Shown piece by piece: positions 47,469 to 55,502 of a stretch of 64,000 nucleotides of DNA. Where the stretch lies: NCBI GenBank assembly GCA_030418115.1, contig JAUHQD010000005.1, positions 124,001-188,000 of the forward strand. The letters are read 5' to 3'. The translations under genes were made by a program, and so were the position numbers. Positions within the stretch are counted from its first letter, which is position 1, and each line of letters begins with the position of its first letter. Below the pieces are notes generated by a model. It saw only the letters and a program-made list of their open reading frames with translations. It was not told the origin of the DNA and did no database searches. Source of the DNA: Alteromonadaceae bacterium BrNp21-10. Its GTDB lineage: Bacteria > Pseudomonadota > Gammaproteobacteria > Enterobacterales > Alteromonadaceae.

Positions 47469-48149
47469 ATGTTGAAACTACATAACCTGAGTAAATATTT
47501 TCAAACCGACGAAGTCGAAACGGTGGCGTTAAATAACGTCAATATTGAAATTGCCCAAGGCGAGTTTGTCGCCATTATGGGGCCTTCTGGCTGCGGTAAA
47601 TCTACCTTACTGAATATTATCGGCATGCTCGATAATCCTTCCGAAGGGCAATATCACTTTATGGATGATGAAGTGGCTGGTTATTCTGAATCTCAATTAG
47701 CCATTATACGCAAACAGCATATTGGCTTTATCTTCCAGAATTTTAATTTGATTGATGAGCTGACCGTAGAAGAAAACATCGAGCTGGCATTGTTGTATCA
47801 CAACATTCCTGCCAGCGAGCGCAAACAGCGAGTTGAAAAAGTCATGGATAAGGTGGGTATTGCCCATCGCGCTAAACACAGACCGGGTCAATTATCTGGT
47901 GGTCAACAACAACGGGTAGCGGTTGCTCGCGCCGTAGTCGGTGATCAAGCGATGATCCTTGCCGATGAGCCCACCGGTAACCTCGATAGCGCCCATGGCC
48001 AAGAGGTGATGGAAATGCTCAAAGCATTAAATGCCGAAGGCACCACCATTGTCATGGTAACCCACAGCCCAGCCCACGCCGATTATGCCCGCCGTACCAT
48101 TAATTTATTCGATGGCCATGTGGTTACCGAAAACGTGCGCGCAGCCTAA
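47469..48149 (+). CDS. ABC transporter ATPase, MacB/LolD type
   Basis: A 226-residue nucleotide-binding protein with Walker A G-P-S-G-C-G-K-S-T (about residues 38-46), Q-loop F-I-F-Q-N-F-N-L, signature L-S-G-G-Q-Q-Q-R, Walker B M-I-L-A-D-E-P-T-G-N-L-D and the switch His in V-T-H-S. It energises the permease encoded next. AGGA precedes the ATG. Confidence 0.94.
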   Translation: MLKLHNLSKYFQTDEVETVALNNVNIEIAQGEFVAIMGPSGCGKSTLLNIIGMLDNPSEGQYHFMDDEVAGYSESQLAIIRKQHIGFIFQNFNLIDELTVEENIELALLYHNIPASERKQRVEKVMDKVGIAHRAKHRPGQLSGGQQQRVAVARAVVGDQAMILADEPTGNLDSAHGQEVMEMLKALNAEGTTIVMVTHSPAHADYARRTINLFDGHVVTENVRAA

Positions 48150-48175
48150 GCCAGCGATAATTTAAGGATTTCATT

Positions 48176-50716
48176 ATGTTTCAGCATTATTTAATTACCG
48201 CCTGGCGCAACATTATTAAGAACGGTTTATTTTCCGGTATTAATATATTTGGATTAGCCGTTGGTTTTATGAGCTGCATTTTAATTATGCTGTTTGTGCG
48301 CGATGAAACCGGCTATGACACCTGGATCAAAGACAGCGACCGCGTGGCACGTTTGCATTCCGCCTATACCATGCCGGGACGTCCGCCTTTTCTAACCGTG
48401 CGCTCTGCCGGTCGCATGATGGAAGCTATAAGAGACTATGCGTCTAACGAAGTAGAGTCTGGTATGCGTTTGATCCAATGGGGTTTGACCGTACAGCAAA
48501 ATGGCGAGGCGTTCCCAGAAGAAATGACCATGGTTGATGGTAGTTTTTTCGATGTGCTTGATCTGCCTTTTGCCCATGGCGATCGCAGTAGCTCGTTCAA
48601 CAAGCCTTTCGATTTGGTCATTACCGAAAAAATGGCGAATAAATATTTTGGCCGAACGGATGTTATTGGCGAAACGCTCACCTTGTGCTGCGCTGCCGAA
48701 GAACCTACGGTAATGGCGATAACCGGTGTGTTAAAAGATCTGCCACAGGCAACGCACCTAAACGTGAATTTATTGATTTATCTACAACCTGCACTGTTCG
48801 CCAATAATTCAAGCGTGCTGGATACTTGGACGAGTGTAAATGTATACACCTATTTCAAACTCAAACCCACTACCACCATTGAGCAATTACAATCGCGCAT
48901 TAATTACTGGGCAAATAATGAAAGTCCTTTTGTACAAACCATTGCTAACGATATCGGTGCAATGCAAGCTGGTAGTAAAGTGACAGATGTTATGCAACAT
49001 AAGTTAATGGCCTTAACCGACTTACACCTACATGCCCGTAAAGACGCGGGTAATATGGGCGATCTTTCCCCCATGGGCGATTATAAAATGATCGTGATGT
49101 TCGTGATTGTGGCATCGCTTATCTTACTCATCGCCTGTATTAATTTTATGAATTTAGCCACCGCCCGAGCGAGCCAGCGCGCCCGTGAAGTGGGTATGCG
49201 CAAAGTATTGGGTGCTAGCCGCGCGCAAGTAGCAATGCAATTTTTAAGTGAAGCCGTAGCACTGGTGTTGATATCACTGTTGTTTTCGCTGGTGGCGGTT
49301 GAAGCCTTCTTGCCTTTGTATAATGAATTACTCAATCGTGAACTTAGCTTACAGCTATTTTCAGATCCCCAGTTATTACTCACTTTACTTACAGGCTCTA
49401 TTATTGTTGGCATTGGCGCAGGACTTTATCCAGCACTATTTTTATCCCGCTTTATGCCTGCGCATATTTTAACAGCCAGTAAAGGTGGGGAATCACGAGG
49501 CTCGACAACATTACGCACAGCACTAGTGGTATTTCAATTTGCCACTTCCATCATTTTAGTTATCTGTACAGTAGTAGTTTATGGCCAAACCTTGTATGCC
49601 AATACAATAGATGTGGGTTATCAAAGCGATAATAAATTAATACTGAATGTGGGCGCTGCCAACGGCAATCTACAAAGCCTAAAACAGGAGCTACTCAATT
49701 TACCAGAGGTCAGTTCTGTGGTGTTTTCTTCGGAAGCGCCAACTCAAGATAATGAAAACAATCGCCAATTTACCTTGATACCACAATCGGCGGATGCAAA
49801 TACTAGTGAAGGCGATGCTGCACCTATTCAGCAAATTCTCAATTATTACAGTACCGATTATGGCTTTTTTGAAGCGTACAAAATTACACCAATTGCCGGT
49901 CGTGTATTTGACGAGCAATATGGAACGGATAAAGCAGTTCAACAGCCTGATGGCGATAATAATGTCGGCACCGCCTCGGTTATTCTGAATGAGTCCGCAG
50001 TACGACGCTTAGGAATGTCAAACCCGCAAACTGCCATCGGCCGTACTTTAGAGTCAGGTATTTTCGACAATGGCATGCACCGCCTGCATATTATTGGGGT
50101 AATACCGGATATTTATTTCCGCTCGATTAAATTTGATATTCGCCCCAGCGTCTATTTATTAAGAGAAGATCATTTTCGAGCAGCCAACATCTCGTTTAAT
50201 ACTAATGATTCGCCAGCACTGACCAGTAAAATAGAGCAGATTTGGAAAGCCAATGTGCCAATGCAGCCTATTCATTTACAGTTTTTGAGCGAAATGATGG
50301 CAGCCCAATATAGCGATGATGTCACAACAGCGAAGATGTTCTCCACCTTCTCATTGCTGGCTATTATCGTCGCTTGCCTCGGATTATATGGTCTTGCTGC
50401 CTTTACCGCCGAACGCCGTACCAAGGAGATTGGTATTCGCAAAGTCATGGGCGCGCAAATTAGCGATATTGTAAAACTGTTGATTTGGCAATTTTCCAAA
50501 CCGGTTTTGATTGCCAATATTATCGCTTGGCCCATCGCCGCCTATGCCATGTTAAGTTGGCTACAAGAATTCCCTTATCGACTGGAGGCAATCTGGTTGC
50601 TACCTATATGCGTGGCAACCGGACTATTATCGCTGCTGATCGCTTGGGCGACGGTAGGCGGTAATGCCGCCAAGGTCGCTAAAAATAAACCCGTGCATGC
50701 GTTACGTCACGAATAA
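48176..50716 (+). CDS. ABC permease with two FtsX domains (MacB type)
   Basis: An 846-residue membrane protein: an N-terminal helix and MacB-type periplasmic core domain (about 40-260), a first FtsX three-helix block (about 305-440), a second periplasmic domain (about 480-690), and a second FtsX block (about 715-840). Both blocks carry the typical R-A-R-E-V-G-M-R-K-V-L-G / R-T-K-E-I-G-I-R-K-V-M-G coupling helix. This is the two-half fused permease found with separate ATPases, handling peptides, lipoproteins or antibiotics. The exported compound is unknown. Confidence 0.93.
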   Translation: MFQHYLITAWRNIIKNGLFSGINIFGLAVGFMSCILIMLFVRDETGYDTWIKDSDRVARLHSAYTMPGRPPFLTVRSAGRMMEAIRDYASNEVESGMRLIQWGLTVQQNGEAFPEEMTMVDGSFFDVLDLPFAHGDRSSSFNKPFDLVITEKMANKYFGRTDVIGETLTLCCAAEEPTVMAITGVLKDLPQATHLNVNLLIYLQPALFANNSSVLDTWTSVNVYTYFKLKPTTTIEQLQSRINYWANNESPFVQTIANDIGAMQAGSKVTDVMQHKLMALTDLHLHARKDAGNMGDLSPMGDYKMIVMFVIVASLILLIACINFMNLATARASQRAREVGMRKVLGASRAQVAMQFLSEAVALVLISLLFSLVAVEAFLPLYNELLNRELSLQLFSDPQLLLTLLTGSIIVGIGAGLYPALFLSRFMPAHILTASKGGESRGSTTLRTALVVFQFATSIILVICTVVVYGQTLYANTIDVGYQSDNKLILNVGAANGNLQSLKQELLNLPEVSSVVFSSEAPTQDNENNRQFTLIPQSADANTSEGDAAPIQQILNYYSTDYGFFEAYKITPIAGRVFDEQYGTDKAVQQPDGDNNVGTASVILNESAVRRLGMSNPQTAIGRTLESGIFDNGMHRLHIIGVIPDIYFRSIKFDIRPSVYLLREDHFRAANISFNTNDSPALTSKIEQIWKANVPMQPIHLQFLSEMMAAQYSDDVTTAKMFSTFSLLAIIVACLGLYGLAAFTAERRTKEIGIRKVMGAQISDIVKLLIWQFSKPVLIANIIAWPIAAYAMLSWLQEFPYRLEAIWLLPICVATGLLSLLIAWATVGGNAAKVAKNKPVHALRHE

Positions 50717-50720
50717 ATAT

Positions 50721-50902
50721 CTATTCACAGTGAAATTTCGCTTCACCAGAATGCCGTACAGGTTCCCAACCACCTGTATGGTATTCGCCTTCTGCCTTGT
50801 ATCGATAATTCACATCATTCTTCAGTCGAACACCAAGCCAATACCATTTATCCGCTAATTTTCACGTTCGTCATATATCTCACCGTAACACCACTCTGCT
50901 AC
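50721..50902 (-). pseudogene. Decayed small open frame, protein-like on the minus strand
   Basis: Two short stop-bounded segments in neighbouring frames, both without a start codon, read as natural protein: 50855-50902 (V-A-E-W-C-Y-G-E-I-Y-D-E-R-E-N) and 50721-50861 (46 residues, including Y-H-T-G-G-W-E-P-V-R-H-S-G and ending F-H-C-E). A frameshift would join them. No family is recognised. The same bases form a 15-pair stem (50749-50786, two G-U) with an eight-base loop, so a structured repeat is the alternative. Confidence 0.35.
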
Positions 50903-50939
50903 TTAAACTGCCATCGTTAATTTATTAAGGAGCAATACC

Positions 50940-51487
50940 ATGACCCAACCCTCTATCTGCAAAAAGACTAAATTCAAAAATACCTTGTTGATTGTTTTAT
51001 GGTGCTGTGGATCGGTGAGATTTCGTCGAACAAGGCTTCGGCCTCTGAATTATGGCAAGGAGGCTGGCAGGGTATGTTGGACATTAATCCAAGCATGAGC
51101 CTAACAATAATCATTCACATTGAAGCTGATAACAATCAACTTATCGGTACTCTAGATAGCCCAGACCAAGGTGCTAACGGCATTCCCATCAACAGCATTA
51201 CGGTGGAAAAGCAACATATCACTATTAGCATAGACGCCATTGATGCACGCTTTCAGGCTAACTTAAAAAACGGCTCATTAGATGGAACATTTTCACAAGG
51301 CGGGCAACAATGTCCGCTGATACTAATTCTCCAATCTACAGATCAGGCTTCTGTGCTGGCTGAAAAAAAGGCTCGACCGCAAGAACCCAAAGCACCCTAC
51401 CCCTATGTTGAAGAACTCGTGAAATATCCCCACCCAAGTGGCGAGTTTAGCTTTGCTGGCACCTAACCAAACCCAAAAGCAAAGGCC
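50940..51487 (+). pseudogene. Remnant of a secreted alpha/beta hydrolase (N-terminal domain only)
   Basis: An ATG with AAGGAG upstream begins a signal-peptide-like frame (M-T-Q-P-S-I-C-K-K...) that must shift at a run of four T (50995-50998) to enter the open frame 50999-51466. That frame matches the N-terminal domain of exported alpha/beta hydrolases (E-L-W-Q-G-G-W-Q-G, P-D-Q-G-A-N-G-I-P, K-A-P-Y-P-Y). A second missing base near 51464 creates the stop; restoring it continues G-T-L-T-K-P-K-S-K-G. The catalytic domain is absent: sequence passes directly into a kinase remnant near 51487. Confidence 0.75.
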
Positions 51488-51811
51488 AAATGGTTAATTC
51501 CAAGAATACTCATTCAGCTATTATGAGAGAACGCCGTTAAACATGGCATAACCAACCTAGCTGCTGGCGGCGAGGTTAGCCTTCATTTGGGCTTATCTGA
51601 TCAAACACTGAATATAAAAGTAACCAATGATGGCCAGTTAAGTGAAGATAAACACACAGGAATTGGACTCAAGAATATTCGTTCACGTTTATTGATGCTC
51701 TACGCCAATAAAGCATCATTTACTATATCTCAGCAAACCATTCGGGTGGCTGCTGAGGTTACATTGCCTGTTGAAGCGGTGCAGTTCAGCAGTCAGCCAA
51801 CTCATAATTGA
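51488..51811 (+). pseudogene. C-terminal remnant of a LytS-type sensor histidine kinase
   Basis: One frame reads W-L-I-P-R-I-L-I-Q-L-L, an in-frame TGA at 51524, then E-N-A-V-K-H-G and T-G-I-G-L-K-N-I-R-S-R-L to the stop at 51811. The order matches the N box (I-P-x-L-x-L-Q-P-L-V-E-N-A-x-K-H-G) and G box of LytS/YehU-type HATPase domains, with the stop replacing one residue. The membrane and dimerisation regions are gone. It precedes a LytTR regulator gene, its expected partner, by 23 bases. Confidence 0.78.
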
Positions 51812-51834
51812 GTCCAAGGAAGTAAGGAGGAAGC

Positions 51835-52542
51835 ATGCAAGCCATTATTGTCGAAGATAGCCGCCTTGCTCGATTGGAACTAAAAGAGCAACTTAAACAC
51901 ATCAGCGGTATCGAACTTATTGCTGAAGCAGAAAATGGTCAACAAGGCATTGAGCTGATTGAGCAACATCAACCCGACATTATCTTTTTAGATATCAACA
52001 TGCCTGGGATGGATGGATTTGAAATGCTCGAGCAGCTTACTTATGTACCAATGATCATTTTCACCACCGCCTACGACGAATTCGCATTGAAATCCTTTGA
52101 AGTGAATGCCTTAGATTATTTGCTTAAACCTATCACCTTGCCACGATTACACAGCGCCATTGAAAAAGCCGCTCAACAATGTAACAAACCACTTGTTGAA
52201 GATAAGCTACATAACGACAGTCAATTCTTTGTAAAAGAAGGAGAGCAATGTTGGTTAGTAAAATTACAACAAGTGCAACTGTTTGAGTCCATTGGAAACT
52301 ACACTCGTTTGTACTTTGAGCAACATAAACCGATGATCTACAAATCATTAAGTCAGGTGGAAAAGCGCTTGCCAGAACCGATGTTCTTCCGCGCCAACCG
52401 TAGCGAACTCATCAATATGCAATACGTTAACAACGTAGAAATAGCCCTGAATAGCAACTTACTGATCCACCTGCAAAACGGTAAGATCATCGAACTGTCT
52501 CGCCGACAAGCCGCAGAGTTTAAAAAGAGAATGTCACTATAA
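51835..52542 (+). CDS. LytTR-family response regulator
   Basis: A 235-residue regulator: receiver domain (about 1-115) with phospho-acceptor D53 and L-L-K-P-I, then a LytTR DNA-binding domain (about 135-232) with F-E-S-I-G-N-Y-T-R-L-Y and F-F-R-A-N-R-S. AAGGAGGAAGC before ATG is a very strong ribosome site. The gene is intact, but its presumed cognate kinase upstream is a fragment, so it is probably orphaned or driven by another kinase. Confidence 0.92.
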   Translation: MQAIIVEDSRLARLELKEQLKHISGIELIAEAENGQQGIELIEQHQPDIIFLDINMPGMDGFEMLEQLTYVPMIIFTTAYDEFALKSFEVNALDYLLKPITLPRLHSAIEKAAQQCNKPLVEDKLHNDSQFFVKEGEQCWLVKLQQVQLFESIGNYTRLYFEQHKPMIYKSLSQVEKRLPEPMFFRANRSELINMQYVNNVEIALNSNLLIHLQNGKIIELSRRQAAEFKKRMSL

Positions 52543-52654
52543 AATACAATTAATTATCCTTTATCGATAATTTATTATTGAAGGGGGATGATATAGCTAT
52601 TACTCTATGCGCTATTAATGTTTAAATTAGGCTCCATTGCGGAGATTGAAGACC

Positions 52655-52870
52655 ATGGCCATCGTCGTCAACATAGATATTGTCCTCGCTATTAATAAAA
52701 TGCGCTCCAAAGAATTAGCCGAAAAAATTGGTATTACTCCACAGAATCTTTCTATCCTAAAATCCGGTCGCTCACGAGCTGTTCGCTTTGAAACACTTGA
52801 AAAAATCTGTAAAGCATTGCATTGCCAACCTGGTGATATTCTGGAATATGTTGATGATGACGATAATTAA
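52655..52870 (+). CDS. Small XRE/Cro-type transcriptional regulator (YozG-like)
   Basis: About 71 residues forming a single helix-turn-helix: N-K-M-R-S-K-E-L-A-E-K-I-G-I-T-P-Q-N-L-S-I-L-K-S-G-R. The end C-Q-P-G-D-I-L-E-Y matches the HTH_26 subgroup. An in-frame TTG 18 bases earlier is less likely. A gene for a 107-residue protein follows 12 bases after its stop, so they form an operon. Confidence 0.85.
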   Translation: MAIVVNIDIVLAINKMRSKELAEKIGITPQNLSILKSGRSRAVRFETLEKICKALHCQPGDILEYVDDDDN

Positions 52871-52882
52871 AAAGAGACTCAC

Positions 52883-53206
52883 ATGAACAATAAAGAGGCA
52901 AACGCCAAGGTCATTTTTCGATTTTTAAAACTCGATAAGCTACAGGCCATTACTTTAACTCACGAAATTAAGGGATCGAGCTACATTCCCCACGACAAAG
53001 GGCGCTACGAGGGTAGTATTGAATTAGAAGAGTGTTATTTTGAAGATCTCATTACATTCTTTGTGCGCCAACAAATTCCGCTAAGCGCCTGTGATATTTT
53101 AGTTTCGGTAGCCTCACAACAAACCGGTACTTTTGCAACGCCTATGGTGGTTAATAAAATGCTCAAACACATTGATTGTCAGATTACCTTTGCCTACCCC
53201 TGCTAA
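52883..53206 (+). CDS. Small protein of unknown function
   Basis: A 107-residue protein with no signal or membrane segment. Notable stretches are F-R-F-L-K-L-D-K-L-Q-A-I-T and G-R-Y-E-G-S-I-E-L-E-E-C-Y-F-E-D, and three cysteines, one at the C-terminus. No family is recognised. It is downstream of and presumably co-expressed with the XRE regulator. It is convergent with the PaiB-like gene, whose stop lies only two bases away. A toxin-antitoxin role for the pair is possible but unsupported. Confidence 0.65.
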   Translation: MNNKEANAKVIFRFLKLDKLQAITLTHEIKGSSYIPHDKGRYEGSIELEECYFEDLITFFVRQQIPLSACDILVSVASQQTGTFATPMVVNKMLKHIDCQITFAYPC

Positions 53207-53207
53207 A

Positions 53208-53819
53208 TTAACCTAATCCAATACCTGTTTTACGCATATAAGCTAATAATGCTGAAGCATCAAGATGAGGATCATTGGCAAGCCCAGCAGCAACCCCTTG
53301 CTGATCACCCACACTTCGATGTTGACCTAATTTTTGCTTACCTTCCATGTGGGTCACTTCAATTTTAAAGCCGACAATTGCCTGCGCCAACTTACGTTGA
53401 TAATCTTCTGGCATCAGATTGTTATCATCCAATAAGGTAGATTCATATTGTTTAACCAGCTTATGAACCGCCACTAATGTTTGTGCCGAATCGAGTAAAC
53501 TGGCGATGCCGGTAACATGTACTGCAGCATAATTCCATGTGGGTACCGCCGGTGATCCAGCATACCATTTAGGCGAAATATAACTGTGCGGCCCACTAAA
53601 AATCGCTTTCACTTTAGTGCCGTCTAGGGCCTTCCATTGAGGGTTAGCTTTAGCCATATGTCCATAGATATGTGCAACACCACTTTCGGATGACTCTATA
53701 ATTAACGGCAATTGTGAAACTTGTAAGTCCTCACTTACTAGAATAGCAAAGCCATAACTATGAATAAATTTCAGCTGCTGATCAACATCTAACATTTGCA
53801 TGTTTTTAGGGGTATACAT
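53208..53819 (-). CDS. FMN-binding negative transcriptional regulator, PaiB-like
   Basis: A 203-residue split-barrel flavin protein with M-Y-T-P-K at the start, F-S-G-P-H-S-Y-I-S-P-K-W-Y near residue 77 and V-P-T-W-N-Y-A-A-V-H-V at about 92-102, all typical of PaiB. Bacillus PaiB represses sporulation and protease genes; in gammaproteobacteria the function is poorly known. AGGAG precedes the ATG. Confidence 0.9.
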   Translation of the reverse strand: MYTPKNMQMLDVDQQLKFIHSYGFAILVSEDLQVSQLPLIIESSESGVAHIYGHMAKANPQWKALDGTKVKAIFSGPHSYISPKWYAGSPAVPTWNYAAVHVTGIASLLDSAQTLVAVHKLVKQYESTLLDDNNLMPEDYQRKLAQAIVGFKIEVTHMEGKQKLGQHRSVGDQQGVAAGLANDPHLDASALLAYMRKTGIGLG

Positions 53820-53853
53820 TATTGCTCCTGCTAATGGCTTTGTGCAGTCATGT

Positions 53854-54543
53854 TCATTTTTGCATCCATTCTATTAGCGCTGACATGCTGTTATTAATGC
53901 TATCAAACTTATCTAAATCTTGAAGAATGCTTGCTGAGGATTGCACGTATTGCGAACCGTCTAATTCATCGCCGCAATGTTCAATTAAATCCTTAGCAGA
54001 TTGCAAGGTGGTCTCTAAGTGGAATTGCAGCGCCAGCACATTATTTTTATAAATAAAGCCCTGATTCATACAGGCCTTACTGCTTGCTAATGGAATTGCC
54101 CCTTGTGGAATAGCAAACGTATCACCATGCCAATGGAATACTGGCTGTGCATCAGCAAAGATATTACTCAAACCCAACGCTTTAGCTTTACCTGTTAATT
54201 GAATAGGGAACCAGCCAATTTCCCGATGGGGATTTTTAGTCACCGCGGCACCAAGAATATCGGCGATAAGTTGTGCCCCTAAACAAATTCCCAAGACCTT
54301 TTTACCGGCTTTAATACACCCTTGGATAAACTGTTTTTCAACCGCTAGCCACGGGTATTGAACATAATCATAAATACCCATTGGCCCACCCATAACGATC
54401 AACCAATCGACCTTAGTAATCTCTGGCAAAGGCTCATTTTTATACAAAGCGGTGGAGGTTATTGTATGTCCTGCATTTAATAACTGGGATTGCATACTGC
54501 CTAAACCTTCGAAGGCAACATGCTGTAAATAGTGAATCTGCAT
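53854..54543 (-). CDS. Class I glutamine amidotransferase (GMP synthase-like, type 1)
   Basis: A 229-residue stand-alone amidotransferase domain: nucleophile Cys87 in L-G-I-C-L-G-A-Q, oxyanion G-G-P-M, catalytic His in L-Q-F-H-L-E-T. Such single-domain proteins release ammonia from glutamine or hydrolyse gamma-glutamyl compounds (for example PuuD-like). No partner synthetase is adjacent. A second amidotransferase of a different class follows upstream at 54625-55389. Confidence 0.87.
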   Translation of the reverse strand: MQIHYLQHVAFEGLGSMQSQLLNAGHTITSTALYKNEPLPEITKVDWLIVMGGPMGIYDYVQYPWLAVEKQFIQGCIKAGKKVLGICLGAQLIADILGAAVTKNPHREIGWFPIQLTGKAKALGLSNIFADAQPVFHWHGDTFAIPQGAIPLASSKACMNQGFIYKNNVLALQFHLETTLQSAKDLIEHCGDELDGSQYVQSSASILQDLDKFDSINNSMSALIEWMQK

Positions 54544-54624
54544 TGGGAAAAGTCCTTTTAATTTTCAAAAATATTGAGCTATTTCTACACCCAATCAATC
54601 AGCAAAGTGACTAATTGAACTTGA

Positions 54625-55389
54625 TCAGATTGGCTCACCAAATCGGAATAACTGACTTTCGCCTGGCTGCATTTTATGCCAGTTTTCGTTGTCGGTGAGT
54701 GGCTCGGTCGCTATTACGGTAACCACATCATGCATGGTGGTTTCCTTAGCAAAGTCGATATCCACATCAATATCCGACAAACGCGCCACTCCAAAAGGAG
54801 CTCGACGTGTAATCCACTGCAGTTTGGTTGTACAGTAAGCTAGTACATACTCACCGTCTGATAGCAGCATATTAAACACCCCGAGTTTGGTTAACTCTTG
54901 CACTTGGCGCTTAATAAAATTAAAGACGGTTTTACGATTCTTTGGTGGCCTTGGAAAGCGTTGTTCTATTTGGCTAAGTAGGAAACAAAAGGCACGTTCG
55001 CTGTCAGTGGTACCGACCGGCATAAAACGTGTTACGGGCAAATTCCGATAATTAGACAATTGACCGTTGTGTGCATAAGTCCAGTTTCGTCCCCACAGTT
55101 CACGACTGAAGGGATGGGTATTTTCCATACCAATACGGCCGCGATTCGCTTGCCTAACATGGGCAATGACAGCTTTGCTTTTAATGGGGTAATTAGAAAT
55201 CAGCTGAGCAATTTCTGACTCATAGCTGGGCTGCGGATCTTTAAAAATACACACGCCTTTGTTGTCATAAAAAGCCACACCCCAACCGTCTTTGTGTGGA
55301 CCTGTTTGTCCGCCTCGCTGACGAAGTCCTTTAAAGCTAAAGCAAATGTCAGTAGGAACATTGGCCGACATGCCCATTAATTCACACAT
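54625..55389 (-). CDS. Class II glutamine amidotransferase, YafJ-like
   Basis: About 254 residues. ATG at 55389 is chosen because it places the catalytic cysteine at position 2 (M-C-E-L), as needed for an N-terminal nucleophile hydrolase; the frame runs 23 codons further upstream. R-Q-R-G-G...G-P-H-K-D-G-W-G and H-V-R-Q-A-N-R-G are family motifs. E. coli YafJ is a predicted amidotransferase of unknown substrate. Confidence 0.9.
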   Translation of the reverse strand: MCELMGMSANVPTDICFSFKGLRQRGGQTGPHKDGWGVAFYDNKGVCIFKDPQPSYESEIAQLISNYPIKSKAVIAHVRQANRGRIGMENTHPFSRELWGRNWTYAHNGQLSNYRNLPVTRFMPVGTTDSERAFCFLLSQIEQRFPRPPKNRKTVFNFIKRQVQELTKLGVFNMLLSDGEYVLAYCTTKLQWITRRAPFGVARLSDIDVDIDFAKETTMHDVVTVIATEPLTDNENWHKMQPGESQLFRFGEPI

Positions 55390-55502
55390 ACTGATTATTA
55401 CTCCGTGATACCAAGGTGCTAGGAGCTGTAGTTTAAGCAAAAAGTTAGATGATACCAACGAGATTATTTATGGCTAAATGCAGTGAAGCAATATTGATGA
55501 AC

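Noticed and set aside
50999-51466. Intact 155-residue gene starting at 50999
   Set aside because: The proper start with ribosome site is at 50940 in another frame, and the end coincides with a lost base; it is a fragment of a longer hydrolase gene.
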